A stretch of DNA of 64,000 bases from Eubacteriaceae bacterium ES3 (GCA_030586155.1 CP130741.1:1234680-1298679); one strand, 5' to 3'. Counted from the stretch's first letter, positions 34,516 through 44,819 are shown. Numbers and translations: made by a program. The notes: generated by a model not told the origin, from the letters alone.

Positions 34516-35706
34516 ATGAATGTACTTGTTATTAATTGTGGTAGTTCATCGCTTAAGTATCAGTTGCTAGATATGTCAACTGAAAAAGTGATGGCTAAAG
34601 GACTTGCTGAAAGAATTGGGATCGCTGGTTCTGTATTAACTCATGAAGCAACAGGAAAAGACAAAGTAAAATTTGAACAGCCAATGGAAACCCACAAAGA
34701 TGCACTGAATATTTTGATGAGTGCTCTGGTTAGTCCAGCTCATGGAGTGATTAAAGAATTAGAAGAAATTTCTGCTGTTGGTCACCGAACTGTTCATGGT
34801 GCTGAAACATTTTGTGATTCAGTCGTAATTAATGCTGAAGTAATTGAAAAAATGGAAGAATGTTCTGAACTAGCCCCGCTTCACAATCCTGCAAATCTGA
34901 TTGGAATCAGAGCTTGTCAGGAGCTGCTTCCTAATGTACCGATGGTTGGTGTGTTTGATACAGCGTTTCATCAGACATTGCCTGCTGAAGCTTTTATGTA
35001 TCCACTACCTTATGAATTATATGAAGAACATAAAATCCGAAAGTATGGATTCCATGGTACATCACATAAATTTGTAAGTCGTGCTGCTGCTGAGTTAATG
35101 GGTGAAAAAATCGAGAACTTGAAACTGATTTCATGTCATTTGGGTAATGGTGCCAGTCTTTGTGCTATAAATGGTGGTAAATCAGTAGAAACTTCAATGG
35201 GTTTAACTCCTTTAGCTGGTCTGGAAATGGGAACACGTTGTGGTGATATTGATCCTGCGATTATTCCGTTTCTTGTTAACAAAGGCTATACAGTTAAAGA
35301 AGTTGACGATATTATGAATAAGAAATCTGGAGTTCTTGGGGTTTCAGGCGTTAGCTCAGATTTTAGAGATGTTGAAGCAGCTGCAGATGATGGAAACAAG
35401 CGGGCACAACTAGCGCTGGATATTTTCCACTATCGTGTTGTAACAACAATTGGGGCCTATGTTGCAGCAATGGACGGTGTCGATGGAATTATCTTCACAG
35501 CTGGCTTGGGTGAAAACTCAGTTTCTTCTCGAAAAGCAATTTGTGATCGCTTAAGTTATCTGGGAATTAAACTGGATGTAGCTGCTAACAGCCAGCGAGG
35601 AAAAGCAATGGTTATTTCTGCTACGGATTCAAAAACAACAGTTATGGTTGTTCCAACTAACGAAGAATTAATGATTGCCAGAGATACTTTAGAATTGGTA
35701 AAATAA
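34516..35706 (+). CDS. ackA: Acetate kinase
   Basis: This 396-residue enzyme interconverts acetyl phosphate + ADP and acetate + ATP, the ATP-yielding last step of acetogenesis. Family motifs are intact: [11 protein letters not shown] at the start, GHRTVHGAE, the catalytic region [25 protein letters not shown], and [13 protein letters not shown] with the conserved arginine. AAAGGAGAG precedes the ATG. No pta gene is adjacent, so acetyl phosphate must come from a phosphotransacetylase encoded elsewhere. Confidence 0.97.
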   Translation: MNVLVINCGSSSLKYQLLDMSTEKVMAKGLAERIGIAGSVLTHEATGKDKVKFEQPMETHKDALNILMSALVSPAHGVIKELEEISAVGHRTVHGAETFCDSVVINAEVIEKMEECSELAPLHNPANLIGIRACQELLPNVPMVGVFDTAFHQTLPAEAFMYPLPYELYEEHKIRKYGFHGTSHKFVSRAAAELMGEKIENLKLISCHLGNGASLCAINGGKSVETSMGLTPLAGLEMGTRCGDIDPAIIPFLVNKGYTVKEVDDIMNKKSGVLGVSGVSSDFRDVEAAADDGNKRAQLALDIFHYRVVTTIGAYVAAMDGVDGIIFTAGLGENSVSSRKAICDRLSYLGIKLDVAANSQRGKAMVISATDSKTTVMVVPTNEELMIARDTLELVK

Positions 35707-35721
35707 TGTAAAGACTTTCAC

Positions 35722-35750
35722 TTGACAAAACGGGGAATCGTCTATATAAT
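35722..35750 (+). promoter_or_regulatory. Perfect consensus sigma-A promoter upstream of the YceD/rpmF pair
   Basis: TTGACA (35722-35727) and TATAAT (35745-35750) are separated by exactly 17 bases. Transcription would start near 35757, about 20 bases before the ATG at 35777. Confidence 0.9.
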
Positions 35751-35776
35751 GATGATTGCCCGTTTGGAGTGAGAAT

Positions 35777-36235
35777 ATGAAAATTGAAATCAATAAGCTA
35801 TTACAGGAAAAATCTTTCCCTTTTGAATTTATTGTTCACAATGATGAGTTGAAGGACGTTGAGGGAAAATTAGATGAAAATGGTGCCGTAGTTAAAGGAA
35901 CAGTTAAGAAACTATCAAAACGTAGTTTTGAAATTACCATGACTATTGAGATGACTATGGTTTTTCCCTGTGCGCGTTGTCTGGAGCCAACCCCGGTTCC
36001 TTGTTTTTATGATTACGCTGATACGGTTTCGATTGACGATGATGCAACAGAATTGGATCTTATACCCGTTGTTGAAGAATGCATTTATATAAATGAACCG
36101 TTTCGGATTTTATGTCGGGAAGATTGCAGGGGGTTGTGTCCAAAATGTGGCAATAATTTAAATCATGAACAATGCGATTGCGAGAATGATGGGGATATAG
36201 ATCCACGTCTGGCAGCATTAAAAACGTTATTGTAA
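35777..36235 (+). CDS. YceD/DUF177 family protein
   Basis: This 152-residue protein of the DUF177 family is encoded directly before rpmF, as in most bacteria. The plant and bacterial relatives are linked to 23S rRNA accumulation. Cysteine pairs are visible in CARCLEP and in CREDCRGLCPKCGNN, consistent with a zinc site. I chose the ATG at 35777 because GGAG lies upstream; an earlier TTG at 35756 sits on the predicted transcription start. Confidence 0.85.
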   Translation: MKIEINKLLQEKSFPFEFIVHNDELKDVEGKLDENGAVVKGTVKKLSKRSFEITMTIEMTMVFPCARCLEPTPVPCFYDYADTVSIDDDATELDLIPVVEECIYINEPFRILCREDCRGLCPKCGNNLNHEQCDCENDGDIDPRLAALKTLL

Positions 36236-36267
36236 ATGAACTGACTATATCGTAGGAGGTGATAGTA

Positions 36268-36447
36268 ATGGCTGTACCAAAAAGAAAGGTTTCGAAAGCA
36301 CGTCGAGATAAAAGAAGAACACATTATAAATTAAGTATTCCAGGAATGAGTACTTGTCCAAAATGTGGAGAGATTAAAGTACCACACCGTGTCTGCAAGT
36401 CTTGCGGAACATACAAAGACGTGAGCGTCATTAGTTTTGATGAATAA
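36268..36447 (+). CDS. rpmF: 50S ribosomal protein L32
   Basis: This 59-residue protein begins [17 protein letters not shown] and has the zinc-ribbon pairs CPKC and CKSC. The start at 36268 lies 7 bases after AGGAGGT. It follows the DUF177 gene by 32 bases and is closed by a terminator. Confidence 0.97.
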   Translation: MAVPKRKVSKARRDKRRTHYKLSIPGMSTCPKCGEIKVPHRVCKSCGTYKDVSVISFDE

Positions 36448-36472
36448 ACAGAGCCTTGTCTCTGTTTTTTTC
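36448..36472 (+). terminator. Terminator after rpmF
   Basis: A 6-bp stem (ACAGAG with CTCTGT) with a 6-base loop is followed by eight T with one C break. Confidence 0.8.
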
Positions 36473-36575
36473 TCTATATTGGAATAATTTCTAGAATAAG
36501 GATATGAATTTCCAGTATACTTAATATGTTTTTTAAAATGTTATTTAAGATAGTTCGAACAAGGAAGGTGTTATA

Positions 36576-37571
36576 TTGAATATATTTTTAGATGCGATGG
36601 GTGGCGATCATGCCCCAGGAGAAATAATAAAAGGTTCAATTGATGCAATCAAAGAATATAATGTCAGTTTAACGCTGGTCGGAAATCAGGAGATTATCCG
36701 AAATGAATTACAAAAGTATGATTACCCGACTGATAAAATTGAAATTATTCATGCTGAAACTGTGATCGAAAATACTGAGGAGCCAGCAATGGCAATTCGC
36801 AAAAAAACTGATTCTTCATTAGTAGTTGCTTTGGAAGAGATGAAAAAGCGTGACCAATCGGTTCTTATTTCAGCAGGAAGCACAGGAGCTCTTTTATCTG
36901 GAGGCCTTTTAAAGCTTGGCCGTATCAAAGGAATTAAGAGACCGGCGTTGGCTTCCATGCTGCCAAAAGAAAATGGTGTTTCTTTATTAATAGATACAGG
37001 TGCAAATGCAGACTGTAAGCCTGAGTACCTGCTTCAATTTGCACAACTGGGAACGATTTATTTCGAAAATGTATTAGGGAAAAAGAATCCGTCAGTTGGT
37101 CTTGTTAACATTGGAACAGAAGCTAAAAAAGGAAACACACTGGTGAAATCTGCCTATGAATTACTGGATGCCTCAGAGCTCAATTTTATCGGGAATATTG
37201 AAGCCCGCGATATTCTGGAATCTCAAGCTGATATTTTGGTTTGTGACGGTTTCACTGGAAATATAGTTCTGAAGCTTACTGAAGGTATTGCTTCTTTTCT
37301 TCTAGATGGTGTAAAAAAAGCAGTAATGAGTAATACATCCGGAAAAATTGGTGGATTACTGATAAAGAACAACTTAAAAACATTTAAAAAGCAATTCGAT
37401 TATACAGAGTATGGTGGAGCGCCTTTTCTGGGTGTAAAGGGTGGTATCATTAAAGCGCATGGGAGTAGTAATGCCTATGCGATTAAAAATGCGATTAAAC
37501 AAAGTATATCCTTTTTGGAAAATGATATACTTCACAAAATTTCGGAAAATTCCAGCGAAGTGGAGGTGTGA
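36576..37571 (+). CDS. plsX: Phosphate acyltransferase PlsX
   Basis: This 331-residue enzyme converts acyl-ACP and phosphate to acyl phosphate, the donor for PlsY in phospholipid synthesis. It has the N-terminal FLDAMGGDHAPGEII motif and the GSTGALLSGGLLKLGRIKGI and FTGNIVLKLTEG segments. It starts with TTG preceded by GGAAGGTG. It heads the lipid/RNA-processing operon with acpP and rnc. I found no fapR here, although it often precedes plsX in Bacilli. Confidence 0.95.
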   Translation: MNIFLDAMGGDHAPGEIIKGSIDAIKEYNVSLTLVGNQEIIRNELQKYDYPTDKIEIIHAETVIENTEEPAMAIRKKTDSSLVVALEEMKKRDQSVLISAGSTGALLSGGLLKLGRIKGIKRPALASMLPKENGVSLLIDTGANADCKPEYLLQFAQLGTIYFENVLGKKNPSVGLVNIGTEAKKGNTLVKSAYELLDASELNFIGNIEARDILESQADILVCDGFTGNIVLKLTEGIASFLLDGVKKAVMSNTSGKIGGLLIKNNLKTFKKQFDYTEYGGAPFLGVKGGIIKAHGSSNAYAIKNAIKQSISFLENDILHKISENSSEVEV

Positions 37572-37572
37572 A

Positions 37573-37797
37573 ATGGACGAGAAGTTTTTAAAAGTGACAG
37601 CGATTATTTCTGAGCAACTGGGTGTGGAAACTGAAGACTTAACAATGGAAACGTCTTTAGTAGAGGATTTAGAAGCCGATTCTTTAGATGTTGTAGAATT
37701 AATTATGGCATTTGAAGAAGAATTTGGGACGAAAATCGAAGAAGAGCATCTTGAAGATATTCAAACAATTGAAGACATTCTTAATGCAATCGGATAA
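37573..37797 (+). CDS. acpP: Acyl carrier protein
   Basis: This 74-residue ACP carries the phosphopantetheine serine in EADSLDVVEL. The start at 37573 follows GGAGGTG and lies one base after the plsX stop. The gene order plsX-acpP-rnc is conserved. Confidence 0.96.
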   Translation: MDEKFLKVTAIISEQLGVETEDLTMETSLVEDLEADSLDVVELIMAFEEEFGTKIEEEHLEDIQTIEDILNAIG

Positions 37798-37871
37798 TGG
37801 CAACGTCGTCGGATAAGATGACACGAAGGTGTTTCTCACGGCGACGTTTTTTGATTAAGGGGGAGAAAATT

Positions 37872-38531
37872 GTGACTATTGAAGATAAAATCGGATATTG
37901 TTTCAAAAAAAGAGAACTTCTAAAAATTGCTTTAACGCATAGCTCTCATTCTGGCAACACAACAAATAATGAACGGCTTGAATTCTTGGGGGATGCAGTG
38001 CTGGAACTGATTATCAGTGAGTATTTATATTCTACTCACAAATTATCGGAGGGTAAGATGACGAAAATCCGTTCCAATATTGTATGTGCCGAGTCCCTTT
38101 CTAAGGCGGCGATACAGCTGGAGATCGGGGAACATATGTTGTTGGGAAAAGGCGAAATTGTGACCGGTGGAAGGCGTAGAAAATCGAATCTGGCCAATGC
38201 ATTTGAAGCATTAATTGGAGCAGTTTTTCTTGATAGTGGTTTTGAACAGACCAGAGAAGTTGTTTTAAAAATTCTGGATAATAACATAAAGCTGGCATTA
38301 AAAGGTTCATTGGTAAAAGATTATAAAACTGAGCTACAGGAATTTGTACAAAAGAATAATGACAATGTCATTGTTTATACGCTGAGTAAATCAGAAGGAC
38401 CAGAACATAATAAAACATTTTTTATTGATTTGTTTTTGAATGGAGATTGTGTCAGCAATGGAATGGGTAAAAGCAAAAAAGAAGGCGAACAGGATGCGGC
38501 AAAAAATTATCTTAAGGTTATTCGCAAGTAA
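37872..38531 (+). CDS. rnc: Ribonuclease III
   Basis: This 219-residue dsRNA endonuclease has the catalytic signature NERLEFLGDAVLEL and a C-terminal double-stranded-RNA-binding domain from about residue 150. It processes rRNA precursors and structured RNAs. I placed the start at GTG 37872 because AAGGGGGAG lies 7 bases upstream and the length matches the family. The open frame extends to an ATG at 37797 overlapping the acpP stop, which would add an unusual basic tail. Confidence 0.92.
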   Translation: MTIEDKIGYCFKKRELLKIALTHSSHSGNTTNNERLEFLGDAVLELIISEYLYSTHKLSEGKMTKIRSNIVCAESLSKAAIQLEIGEHMLLGKGEIVTGGRRRKSNLANAFEALIGAVFLDSGFEQTREVVLKILDNNIKLALKGSLVKDYKTELQEFVQKNNDNVIVYTLSKSEGPEHNKTFFIDLFLNGDCVSNGMGKSKKEGEQDAAKNYLKVIRK

Positions 38532-38549
38532 TTCTAATGAGGTGTGGAT

Positions 38550-41500
38550 TTGTTCTTAAAAAAATTGAAAATTTCAGGATTTAAATCATTCGCAGATCCG
38601 GTTTCACTGGAGTTTTCAAAAGGGATTTCGGCAATTGTAGGGCCGAATGGAAGTGGAAAAAGTAATATTACCGATGCGATCAGGTGGGTGCTGGGTGAAC
38701 AAAGCATCAAATCTCTACGCGGAAAAAAAATGGAAGATGTCATTTTTTCAGGGACGGAAAAGAAACCACCATCTGGTTATGCAGAGGTGGTTTTAGTATT
38801 GGACAATACTGATGAAGCCATAACTGGCTATCCTCAGGAAGTTGCCGTTTCCCGGAAACTTTTCAGGAGTGGAGAAAGTGAATACGCGATTAATAAAAAG
38901 CATTGTAAACTCAAAGATATTCATCTTATTTTCATGGATACCGGACTGGGAAAGAATGGATATTCGTTGATCAGTCAGGGTGGAATTGAAAGTATTATTA
39001 CAAGTACTCCAGGAGAACTTCGTAGTATATTTGAAGAAGCAGTTGGAATTGTTTCATATAAAACAAAAAAGAATGAAGCTGAAAAAAAGCTCGATCAGAC
39101 TCAAACACATATAGACCGTCTAATGGACATATTCCAGGAGATCGAAAAACAGTTAGTTCCGTTAAAAAAACAGTCTGAGAAAGCTCAAATATATAAAGCA
39201 CTGAAGGCTGAATTAAAAATTCAGGATCTGGTGATTTTTAATCATCAAATCAACCAGATTAGTGAAGAATTAAAAGTGGTTCAGAACCAATATGACAAAC
39301 AGAATCAAAGTTGTCTTGAAAATGAAGCTGAAATTGAAAGAATCGATCAGGTTTATCAGGAGCGGACAGTCGAAAATCGCGAACTTTTTAAAAATCTCGA
39401 GCAGGACAGGGACGAAATGAGTAAGCTTGAGGGTGGAAAAGAGCGTATTGCCCGAGAAATCATTCAGTCAAGCAGCCAACTGGAAGCTAGTAAGCAAAAT
39501 GCAGATCGTTTAAAGCATGAAAAGGATTTATTGGAAAAGGAAGTATTGAGTATTTCTTCTCGGATTGACGAGAAAGCGGCAGAATTAGAAGATGGTACCA
39601 ATACCCTAAAGGAGCTCTCTGCACAGAAAAAAGTATTGGATATGCTATTAAAAGAGCTTCTTGAGGAGGAAGTATCAGAAAAGAAAAATGTTTTCATGCA
39701 GCAGGAACATCTTCAAGCAACACAAAAAACAGAAGAAGAGTTAGTAGAGTATCGAATCAGATTAAGAACTCAACTACAGGATCTATCAGCACAAGTTAAG
39801 TTTATTCATGAAACTGCATCTAAGTATCAGGACGAATTAGACAATTTCAACGGGGCGCTGGAGAAAACTAGAGCAGAGACAGAAGAGGTGTCTGAACAGA
39901 TAAATTGCCAGGCCGAGGAATTGAATGAAATAATAAAAAGAAAAACTGATGAGCAATCCCGGTATAAAAAGTGCGCCGATACAATTCAGGTTTTAACAAA
40001 CCATTTAAAAGTTGATGGTTCAAAAGTTGAGTATCTAAAAAATATCCAGAAGAACTATCAGGATTATTTTCCCGCTATCAGAAAACTGATGACTTCTGAT
40101 AAATTACTGGGATCGTTAAGTGAAGCTGTTTTTGGACCGGTTGGGGAACTGCTCAGAACTGAACAAAAATATTTACAGGCTATTGAAGTCAGTTTAGGGG
40201 CTAAAAGCCAGAACATTGTTGTTTCTACTGTTTCGGCTGCCCGAGAATGTATAGATTTATTGAAGAGACAGCGTCTTGGCAGAGCTACTTTTTTACCCCT
40301 TGATAATTTGCGGGTTTCGGCGATTGATCAGAATACGAAATATGAGATTTTGAGGCATTCAGGTGTAGAAGGATTTGCATCGGATCTGGTTGAGACTGAT
40401 GAAAAATTTGGTCTTTGTATTGAGAGTCTTTTAGGTCGAACTGTGGTTGTCAGTAATTTCGAAGATGGTAAAAGTGTTTCAAAAAAGTTTAATGGACGTT
40501 TTACTGTTGTTACACTGGAAGGTGAAATATTTTATCCAGGCGGAGCAATTGTTGGCGGGCAAAATAAGGAGTCTAAACAATCGCCGCTCTCGAAAAAGAT
40601 TGAAATTGAGAATCTTGAAAAGGATATGGGTAAGAATCAGGAGCGCTTGACAAAATGTATAAAATTGGAAGGTCAGTTAAAGCAGCAGTTAGAAGCGTAT
40701 ACTTCGCAGATTACTGATATTGAAACTAGGATAAAAGAGTTAAAACAAGCGTCTTGGGAAAAAAATCAGGTTGTCGAGAATTTCAAAGCACTGATTTCTG
40801 AAAGAGATGCAGGTATAATAGACCTGAAAAAAAATGAGATTGCAATTGAAGTAAAGCGGATTGAACTTCTTGAAGAACTTTCGGCAATTGAAGAAAGATA
40901 TGAGCAGGCAAAAGAGATCTCCAGAAAACCGGTTTCGGATGAGCAGTTAAATACTTTAAGAGGAAGAATCGAAGAGAAAAAGTCAGAATTATATGGACTG
41001 CAAATGAAAGAAACTGAGAAGCAGGGAGAGATAAACTCTGATTTGAATGAAAAAAGGATATTATCTCAACAGCTTGAGCAAACAAATTTAAGAATCACCC
41101 AAGTATCGAAAGAAATTTATGATTTAAATAGTCATCAGCAGATGCTTTCGGAAAAGATTGAAAGCCTTTTACAGCAAGAAAAAGTAGGTCACACCGAGAT
41201 TGAAAAACTGACGGTAGCGCTTACTGCAAATGAAGAGTTATACCGCACGAATAATGAACAACTGGCTACAATCCAGGAAAAGATTAAAGAAAGTAACCAT
41301 CAGCTGATTGTAAACAATGAAAAAAAGAATCAGCTAAAAACATCTCTGAACGGATTTGAAATAAAACTGGCACATCTTGAGGAAGTGATTCAGAATAATT
41401 ACGAGATGAATTTAATTATGGTCGAAGATGCAGTAATTGCACTTCAAAACAGTGAAGACTTCGAGAAATATGAAATTTCAGAGGAGCGACAGCGAGCTAT

Positions 41501-42122
41501 TGGAAAACAGATAAACGCAATGGGTAATATAAATCTTGATGCGGTAAAAGAATATGAAGAAATCCTATCAAGATATAGCTATCTGAAGCAGCAGATAGAA
41601 GATTTAGAATTGGGCAAAAAGGAATTACTTGATATTATCAGTGATCTTTATGAAGCCATGACAGAACAGTTTAAGATTAATTTCATCAAGCTCCAGGATA
41701 GTTTTTCAAAAATATTCAATATTCTTTTTGAAGGGGGACGTGCTTACCTGGAGTTTACAGACCCCTCGGGTGTTTTAGAAGGAGGGATTGAACTGGTCGC
41801 TCAGCCCCCAGGAAAAAGACTTCGTCATATTTCACTTTTATCTGGTGGAGAAAAATCTATGGTTGCAATTGCCTTGTTGTTTTCATTTTTGGAAATTAAT
41901 CCATCGCCGTTTTGTGTCATCGATGAGATTGATGCAGCGCTTGATGACCATAATATATTTCGATATATTAATTATCTAAAAACTTTGTCAAATGATAATC
42001 AGTTTATTACGATTACTCATCGACGAAAAACACTGGAAGTCTGCGATGATTTATATGGGGTATCCATGTCTAAAGAAGGAGTATCACAACTCGTTTCAGT
42101 TCGGTTAACTGATTATATCTAA
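38550..42122 (+). CDS. smc: Chromosome segregation protein SMC
   Basis: This 1190-residue condensin ATPase has Walker A GPNGSGKSN near the N-terminus, two long coiled coils, a hinge around residues 500-640, the ABC signature LLSGGEKSM and Walker B FCVIDEIDAALDD at the C-terminus. The start is probably TTG at 38550 (MFLKKLKISGFKSFADP), 5 bases after GAGGTG. The GTG at 38544 overlaps that site. The order rnc-smc-ftsY is standard for Firmicutes. Confidence 0.96.
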   Translation: MFLKKLKISGFKSFADPVSLEFSKGISAIVGPNGSGKSNITDAIRWVLGEQSIKSLRGKKMEDVIFSGTEKKPPSGYAEVVLVLDNTDEAITGYPQEVAVSRKLFRSGESEYAINKKHCKLKDIHLIFMDTGLGKNGYSLISQGGIESIITSTPGELRSIFEEAVGIVSYKTKKNEAEKKLDQTQTHIDRLMDIFQEIEKQLVPLKKQSEKAQIYKALKAELKIQDLVIFNHQINQISEELKVVQNQYDKQNQSCLENEAEIERIDQVYQERTVENRELFKNLEQDRDEMSKLEGGKERIAREIIQSSSQLEASKQNADRLKHEKDLLEKEVLSISSRIDEKAAELEDGTNTLKELSAQKKVLDMLLKELLEEEVSEKKNVFMQQEHLQATQKTEEELVEYRIRLRTQLQDLSAQVKFIHETASKYQDELDNFNGALEKTRAETEEVSEQINCQAEELNEIIKRKTDEQSRYKKCADTIQVLTNHLKVDGSKVEYLKNIQKNYQDYFPAIRKLMTSDKLLGSLSEAVFGPVGELLRTEQKYLQAIEVSLGAKSQNIVVSTVSAARECIDLLKRQRLGRATFLPLDNLRVSAIDQNTKYEILRHSGVEGFASDLVETDEKFGLCIESLLGRTVVVSNFEDGKSVSKKFNGRFTVVTLEGEIFYPGGAIVGGQNKESKQSPLSKKIEIENLEKDMGKNQERLTKCIKLEGQLKQQLEAYTSQITDIETRIKELKQASWEKNQVVENFKALISERDAGIIDLKKNEIAIEVKRIELLEELSAIEERYEQAKEISRKPVSDEQLNTLRGRIEEKKSELYGLQMKETEKQGEINSDLNEKRILSQQLEQTNLRITQVSKEIYDLNSHQQMLSEKIESLLQQEKVGHTEIEKLTVALTANEELYRTNNEQLATIQEKIKESNHQLIVNNEKKNQLKTSLNGFEIKLAHLEEVIQNNYEMNLIMVEDAVIALQNSEDFEKYEISEERQRAIGKQINAMGNINLDAVKEYEEILSRYSYLKQQIEDLELGKKELLDIISDLYEAMTEQFKINFIKLQDSFSKIFNILFEGGRAYLEFTDPSGVLEGGIELVAQPPGKRLRHISLLSGGEKSMVAIALLFSFLEINPSPFCVIDEIDAALDDHNIFRYINYLKTLSNDNQFITITHRRKTLEVCDDLYGVSMSKEGVSQLVSVRLTDYI

Positions 42123-42134
42123 ATGGAGGTTATA

Positions 42135-43037
42135 ATGGAACTAAGTTTATTTGAAAAAATGCGCAATCGTCTGGTTAAAACAAAGGACGATTTTAAAGAA
42201 AAAATTGAAAATGTTTTGTACATGGGAAGCTTCGATGATGATTTTTTTGATGAGCTGGAAGAAACTCTTATTTTATCAGATCTGGGTGCTGAATCATCGA
42301 TGAAAATATCAGAACAGCTAAGGGATAAGATTAAAGAGACTCATTCAAAAAGTAAAGAAGAAGTAATGGAATTCTTAAAAGAAATTCTGATAGAAATGGT
42401 GGATGTACCGACAGAAGAACCTGAGTTTCCGAGAATTATGCTGGTTGTAGGAGTTAACGGTGTAGGGAAAACTACGACAATAGCAAAGCTGGCCAGCCGC
42501 TATAAAAGTGAAGGGAAAAAGGTTGTGATAGCTGCTGGAGACACCTTTCGAGCGGCAGCGGTGGAGCAGATTGATGAATGGTCTAAAAGAATTGGTGTAG
42601 ACCTGATTAAAAGCACAACGGGTGCGGATCCAAGTGCAGTTGTATTTGATGCTATTGGAGCTGCCAGAGCGAGAAATGCTGATATATTAATTTGTGATAC
42701 CGCAGGTAGACTTCATAATAAGGTCAATTTGATGAATGAGCTTCAAAAAATCAGTCGCGTGGTCAAGCGCGAAGGGGAAGGCTTTAAAATCCATAATTTG
42801 ATGGTTCTTGATGCAACAACGGGCCAGAATGCTCTTAATCAGGCAAAAGTATTTAAAGATGCTGTCGACGTCAGTGGTATAGTTTTGACAAAATTAGATG
42901 GAACTGCTAAAGGGGGGATTGCGATTTCTTTGATTGATGAAATGCAGATTCCTATCGAATATGTAGGCATCGGTGAAAAATCAGATGACCTGATTGACTT
43001 TGATGCTAAAAAATTTGTGGATATGCTTTTTGAATAA
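42135..43037 (+). CDS. ftsY: Signal recognition particle receptor FtsY
   Basis: This 300-residue SRP GTPase receptor has an N domain (~1-95), G1 GVNGVGKTTTIAKLA, the insertion-box region GDTFRAAAVEQ, G3 DTAGRLHNK and G4 TKLDGTAKGG. The acidic A domain found in some bacteria is absent, as in many Firmicutes. GGAGGT precedes the ATG at 42135. It works with Ffh, encoded two genes downstream, in cotranslational membrane targeting. Confidence 0.96.
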   Translation: MELSLFEKMRNRLVKTKDDFKEKIENVLYMGSFDDDFFDELEETLILSDLGAESSMKISEQLRDKIKETHSKSKEEVMEFLKEILIEMVDVPTEEPEFPRIMLVVGVNGVGKTTTIAKLASRYKSEGKKVVIAAGDTFRAAAVEQIDEWSKRIGVDLIKSTTGADPSAVVFDAIGAARARNADILICDTAGRLHNKVNLMNELQKISRVVKREGEGFKIHNLMVLDATTGQNALNQAKVFKDAVDVSGIVLTKLDGTAKGGIAISLIDEMQIPIEYVGIGEKSDDLIDFDAKKFVDMLFE

Positions 43038-43040
43038 TAC

Positions 43041-43069
43041 TTGACATTTTATGTCAGGCACATTATAAT
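43041..43069 (+). promoter_or_regulatory. Perfect consensus sigma-A promoter upstream of ylxM-ffh
   Basis: TTGACA (43041-43046) and TATAAT (43064-43069) are separated by exactly 17 bases, immediately after the ftsY stop codon. Confidence 0.9.
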
Positions 43070-43116
43070 AACAAAGTCGTCAAGTAGATTTCCTTTACGA
43101 CAGTTTGCGGGTAAAG

Positions 43117-43473
43117 ATGGAAAAAAAAGTTGAAGAACAATACCTATTTGATTTTTATGGAGAACTCCTGACTGACAAGCAAAAGCAGATTCTTGAATAT
43201 TACTATTATGAAGATTTTAGTCTGGCAGAAATTGCAGAAGTTATGTCTGTGACTCGACAAGGGATATTTGACGTTATTAAGCGAACAAAATCCATGATGG
43301 AAACCTATGAGAAAAAATTAGGCTTGGTTAGACGGTTTTTAAAGAGTCAGAAGATAATTAATGAAATTCAGGCAGAAATCAGAGAATTGACAGGACTGGA
43401 AAAGTTTTCGGATCATCAGGATCAATTTTTGAGAATGATCGATCAGTTAAACAGAATTAACGAAGAAAGCTAG
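43117..43473 (+). CDS. ylxM: YlxM-family helix-turn-helix protein
   Basis: This 118-residue protein has a sigma-region-4-like helix-turn-helix (LTDKQKQILEYYYYEDFSLAEIAEVMSVTRQG, residues ~17-50). YlxM is almost always encoded directly before ffh in Firmicutes and is linked to SRP function. The ATG at 43117 is more likely than the TTG at 43105, although the ribosome binding site is weak for either. Confidence 0.88.
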   Translation: MEKKVEEQYLFDFYGELLTDKQKQILEYYYYEDFSLAEIAEVMSVTRQGIFDVIKRTKSMMETYEKKLGLVRRFLKSQKIINEIQAEIRELTGLEKFSDHQDQFLRMIDQLNRINEES

Positions 43474-43481
43474 AGGGAATC

Positions 43482-44819
43482 ATGATATTTGAAGGATTAA
43501 GCGAAAAATTCCAAAATATTTTTTCACAAATGAAAAAAAAGGGCAAACTGAGTGAGAAAGATATTAAGGAAATAAATCGTGAAATTAAGATGGCTCTGCT
43601 TGAGGCAGATGTTAACTTTAAGGTTGTTAAACAATTTACCAAAAACATCAGCGAACGAGCTGTTGGTGCTGAAGTTTTAAATAGTTTAACGCCAGGTCAG
43701 CAGTTCATAAAAATAGTTAAAGATGAAATGACAGTGCTTTTGGGTGGCGAAATCGAGAGAATGGATTTTGTTGACGGAAGACGCAATATTTTTATGATGG
43801 TTGGTCTTCAGGGTGCTGGTAAAACTACAACAGCCGGTAAGCTTGCAAATCTCTTAAGAAAAGAGAAAAAATTCAAGCCATTATTAGTGGCCTGTGATGT
43901 TTACAGACCTGCTGCGATAAGGCAGCTGGAAATACTGGGTGAAGAATTAAAGATTGATGTTTACTCTGAGCATGATAATAAAGATGCGGTATCGATAGCC
44001 AGAAATGGGCTTAAAAAAGCCGAAGATGGTTTTTATGACCTGGTGATCTTTGATACGGCTGGTCGGTTACAAATAGATGAACTATTAATGAACGAATTGG
44101 TCGAAATTAAAGAAGCAGTCAAGCCGACTGAGATTTTATTAACGGTTGACGGGATGACTGGTCAGGAATCGGTCAATGTAGCTAACGAATTTAACCGGCT
44201 GTTAGATATAAGCGGTGTAATTCTAACCAAACTGGACGGAGATACCCGAGGTGGTGCAGCACTTTCCATAACCTATACAGTTGAGAAACCTGTAAAATAT
44301 ATTGGAACCGGGGAAAAATTAACAGATATAGAACTTTTTTATCCTGATCGGATGGCTTCTCGTATTTTGGGAATGGGCGATGTTTTATCGTTCATCGATA
44401 AAGCACAGAACATGATTGATGAGGAAAAAGCCAAACAACTTGAAGAAAAAATTAAGAATCAGGAATTTGATCTGAATGATTTTCTGGATCAGATTCATCA
44501 GATAGAAGAAATGGGATCATTAAACTCTTTACTTGAAATGATGCCGGGCGCCAATAAAAAAGCGCTAAAAGGCCTGGATTTATCCGGAGCCAGTACCAAG
44601 CAGACAGAAGCGATTATTCTGTCCATGACTAAAGAAGAACGACGTAAACCTGGTATTATTAATGCGAGTCGACGCAAGCGAATCGCTTCAGGCAGTGGGA
44701 CTAGTGTCTCGGACGTCAATCGTCTTTTAAAGGGTTTTGAACAGTCACGCAAGTTGATGAAACAGATGTCAAATCCAAATGTTTCCAAAAAGGGACGGTT
44801 CAAATTACCATTTATGTAA
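43482..44819 (+). CDS. ffh: Signal recognition particle protein Ffh
   Basis: This 445-residue SRP54 GTPase shows G1 GLQGAGKTTTAGKLA, the CDVYRPAAIRQL motif, G3 DTAGRLQ, G4 TKLDGDTRGG and a C-terminal methionine-rich M domain (~300-445) for signal-peptide and SRP-RNA binding. It lies 8 bases after ylxM. No SRP RNA gene was found in the window. Confidence 0.97.
   Translation: MIFEGLSEKFQNIFSQMKKKGKLSEKDIKEINREIKMALLEADVNFKVVKQFTKNISERAVGAEVLNSLTPGQQFIKIVKDEMTVLLGGEIERMDFVDGRRNIFMMVGLQGAGKTTTAGKLANLLRKEKKFKPLLVACDVYRPAAIRQLEILGEELKIDVYSEHDNKDAVSIARNGLKKAEDGFYDLVIFDTAGRLQIDELLMNELVEIKEAVKPTEILLTVDGMTGQESVNVANEFNRLLDISGVILTKLDGDTRGGAALSITYTVEKPVKYIGTGEKLTDIELFYPDRMASRILGMGDVLSFIDKAQNMIDEEKAKQLEEKIKNQEFDLNDFLDQIHQIEEMGSLNSLLEMMPGANKKALKGLDLSGASTKQTEAIILSMTKEERRKPGIINASRRKRIASGSGTSVSDVNRLLKGFEQSRKLMKQMSNPNVSKKGRFKLPFM

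Noticed and set aside
44498-44803. 101-residue minus-strand ORF
   Set aside because: It is the antisense shadow of the Ffh M domain.
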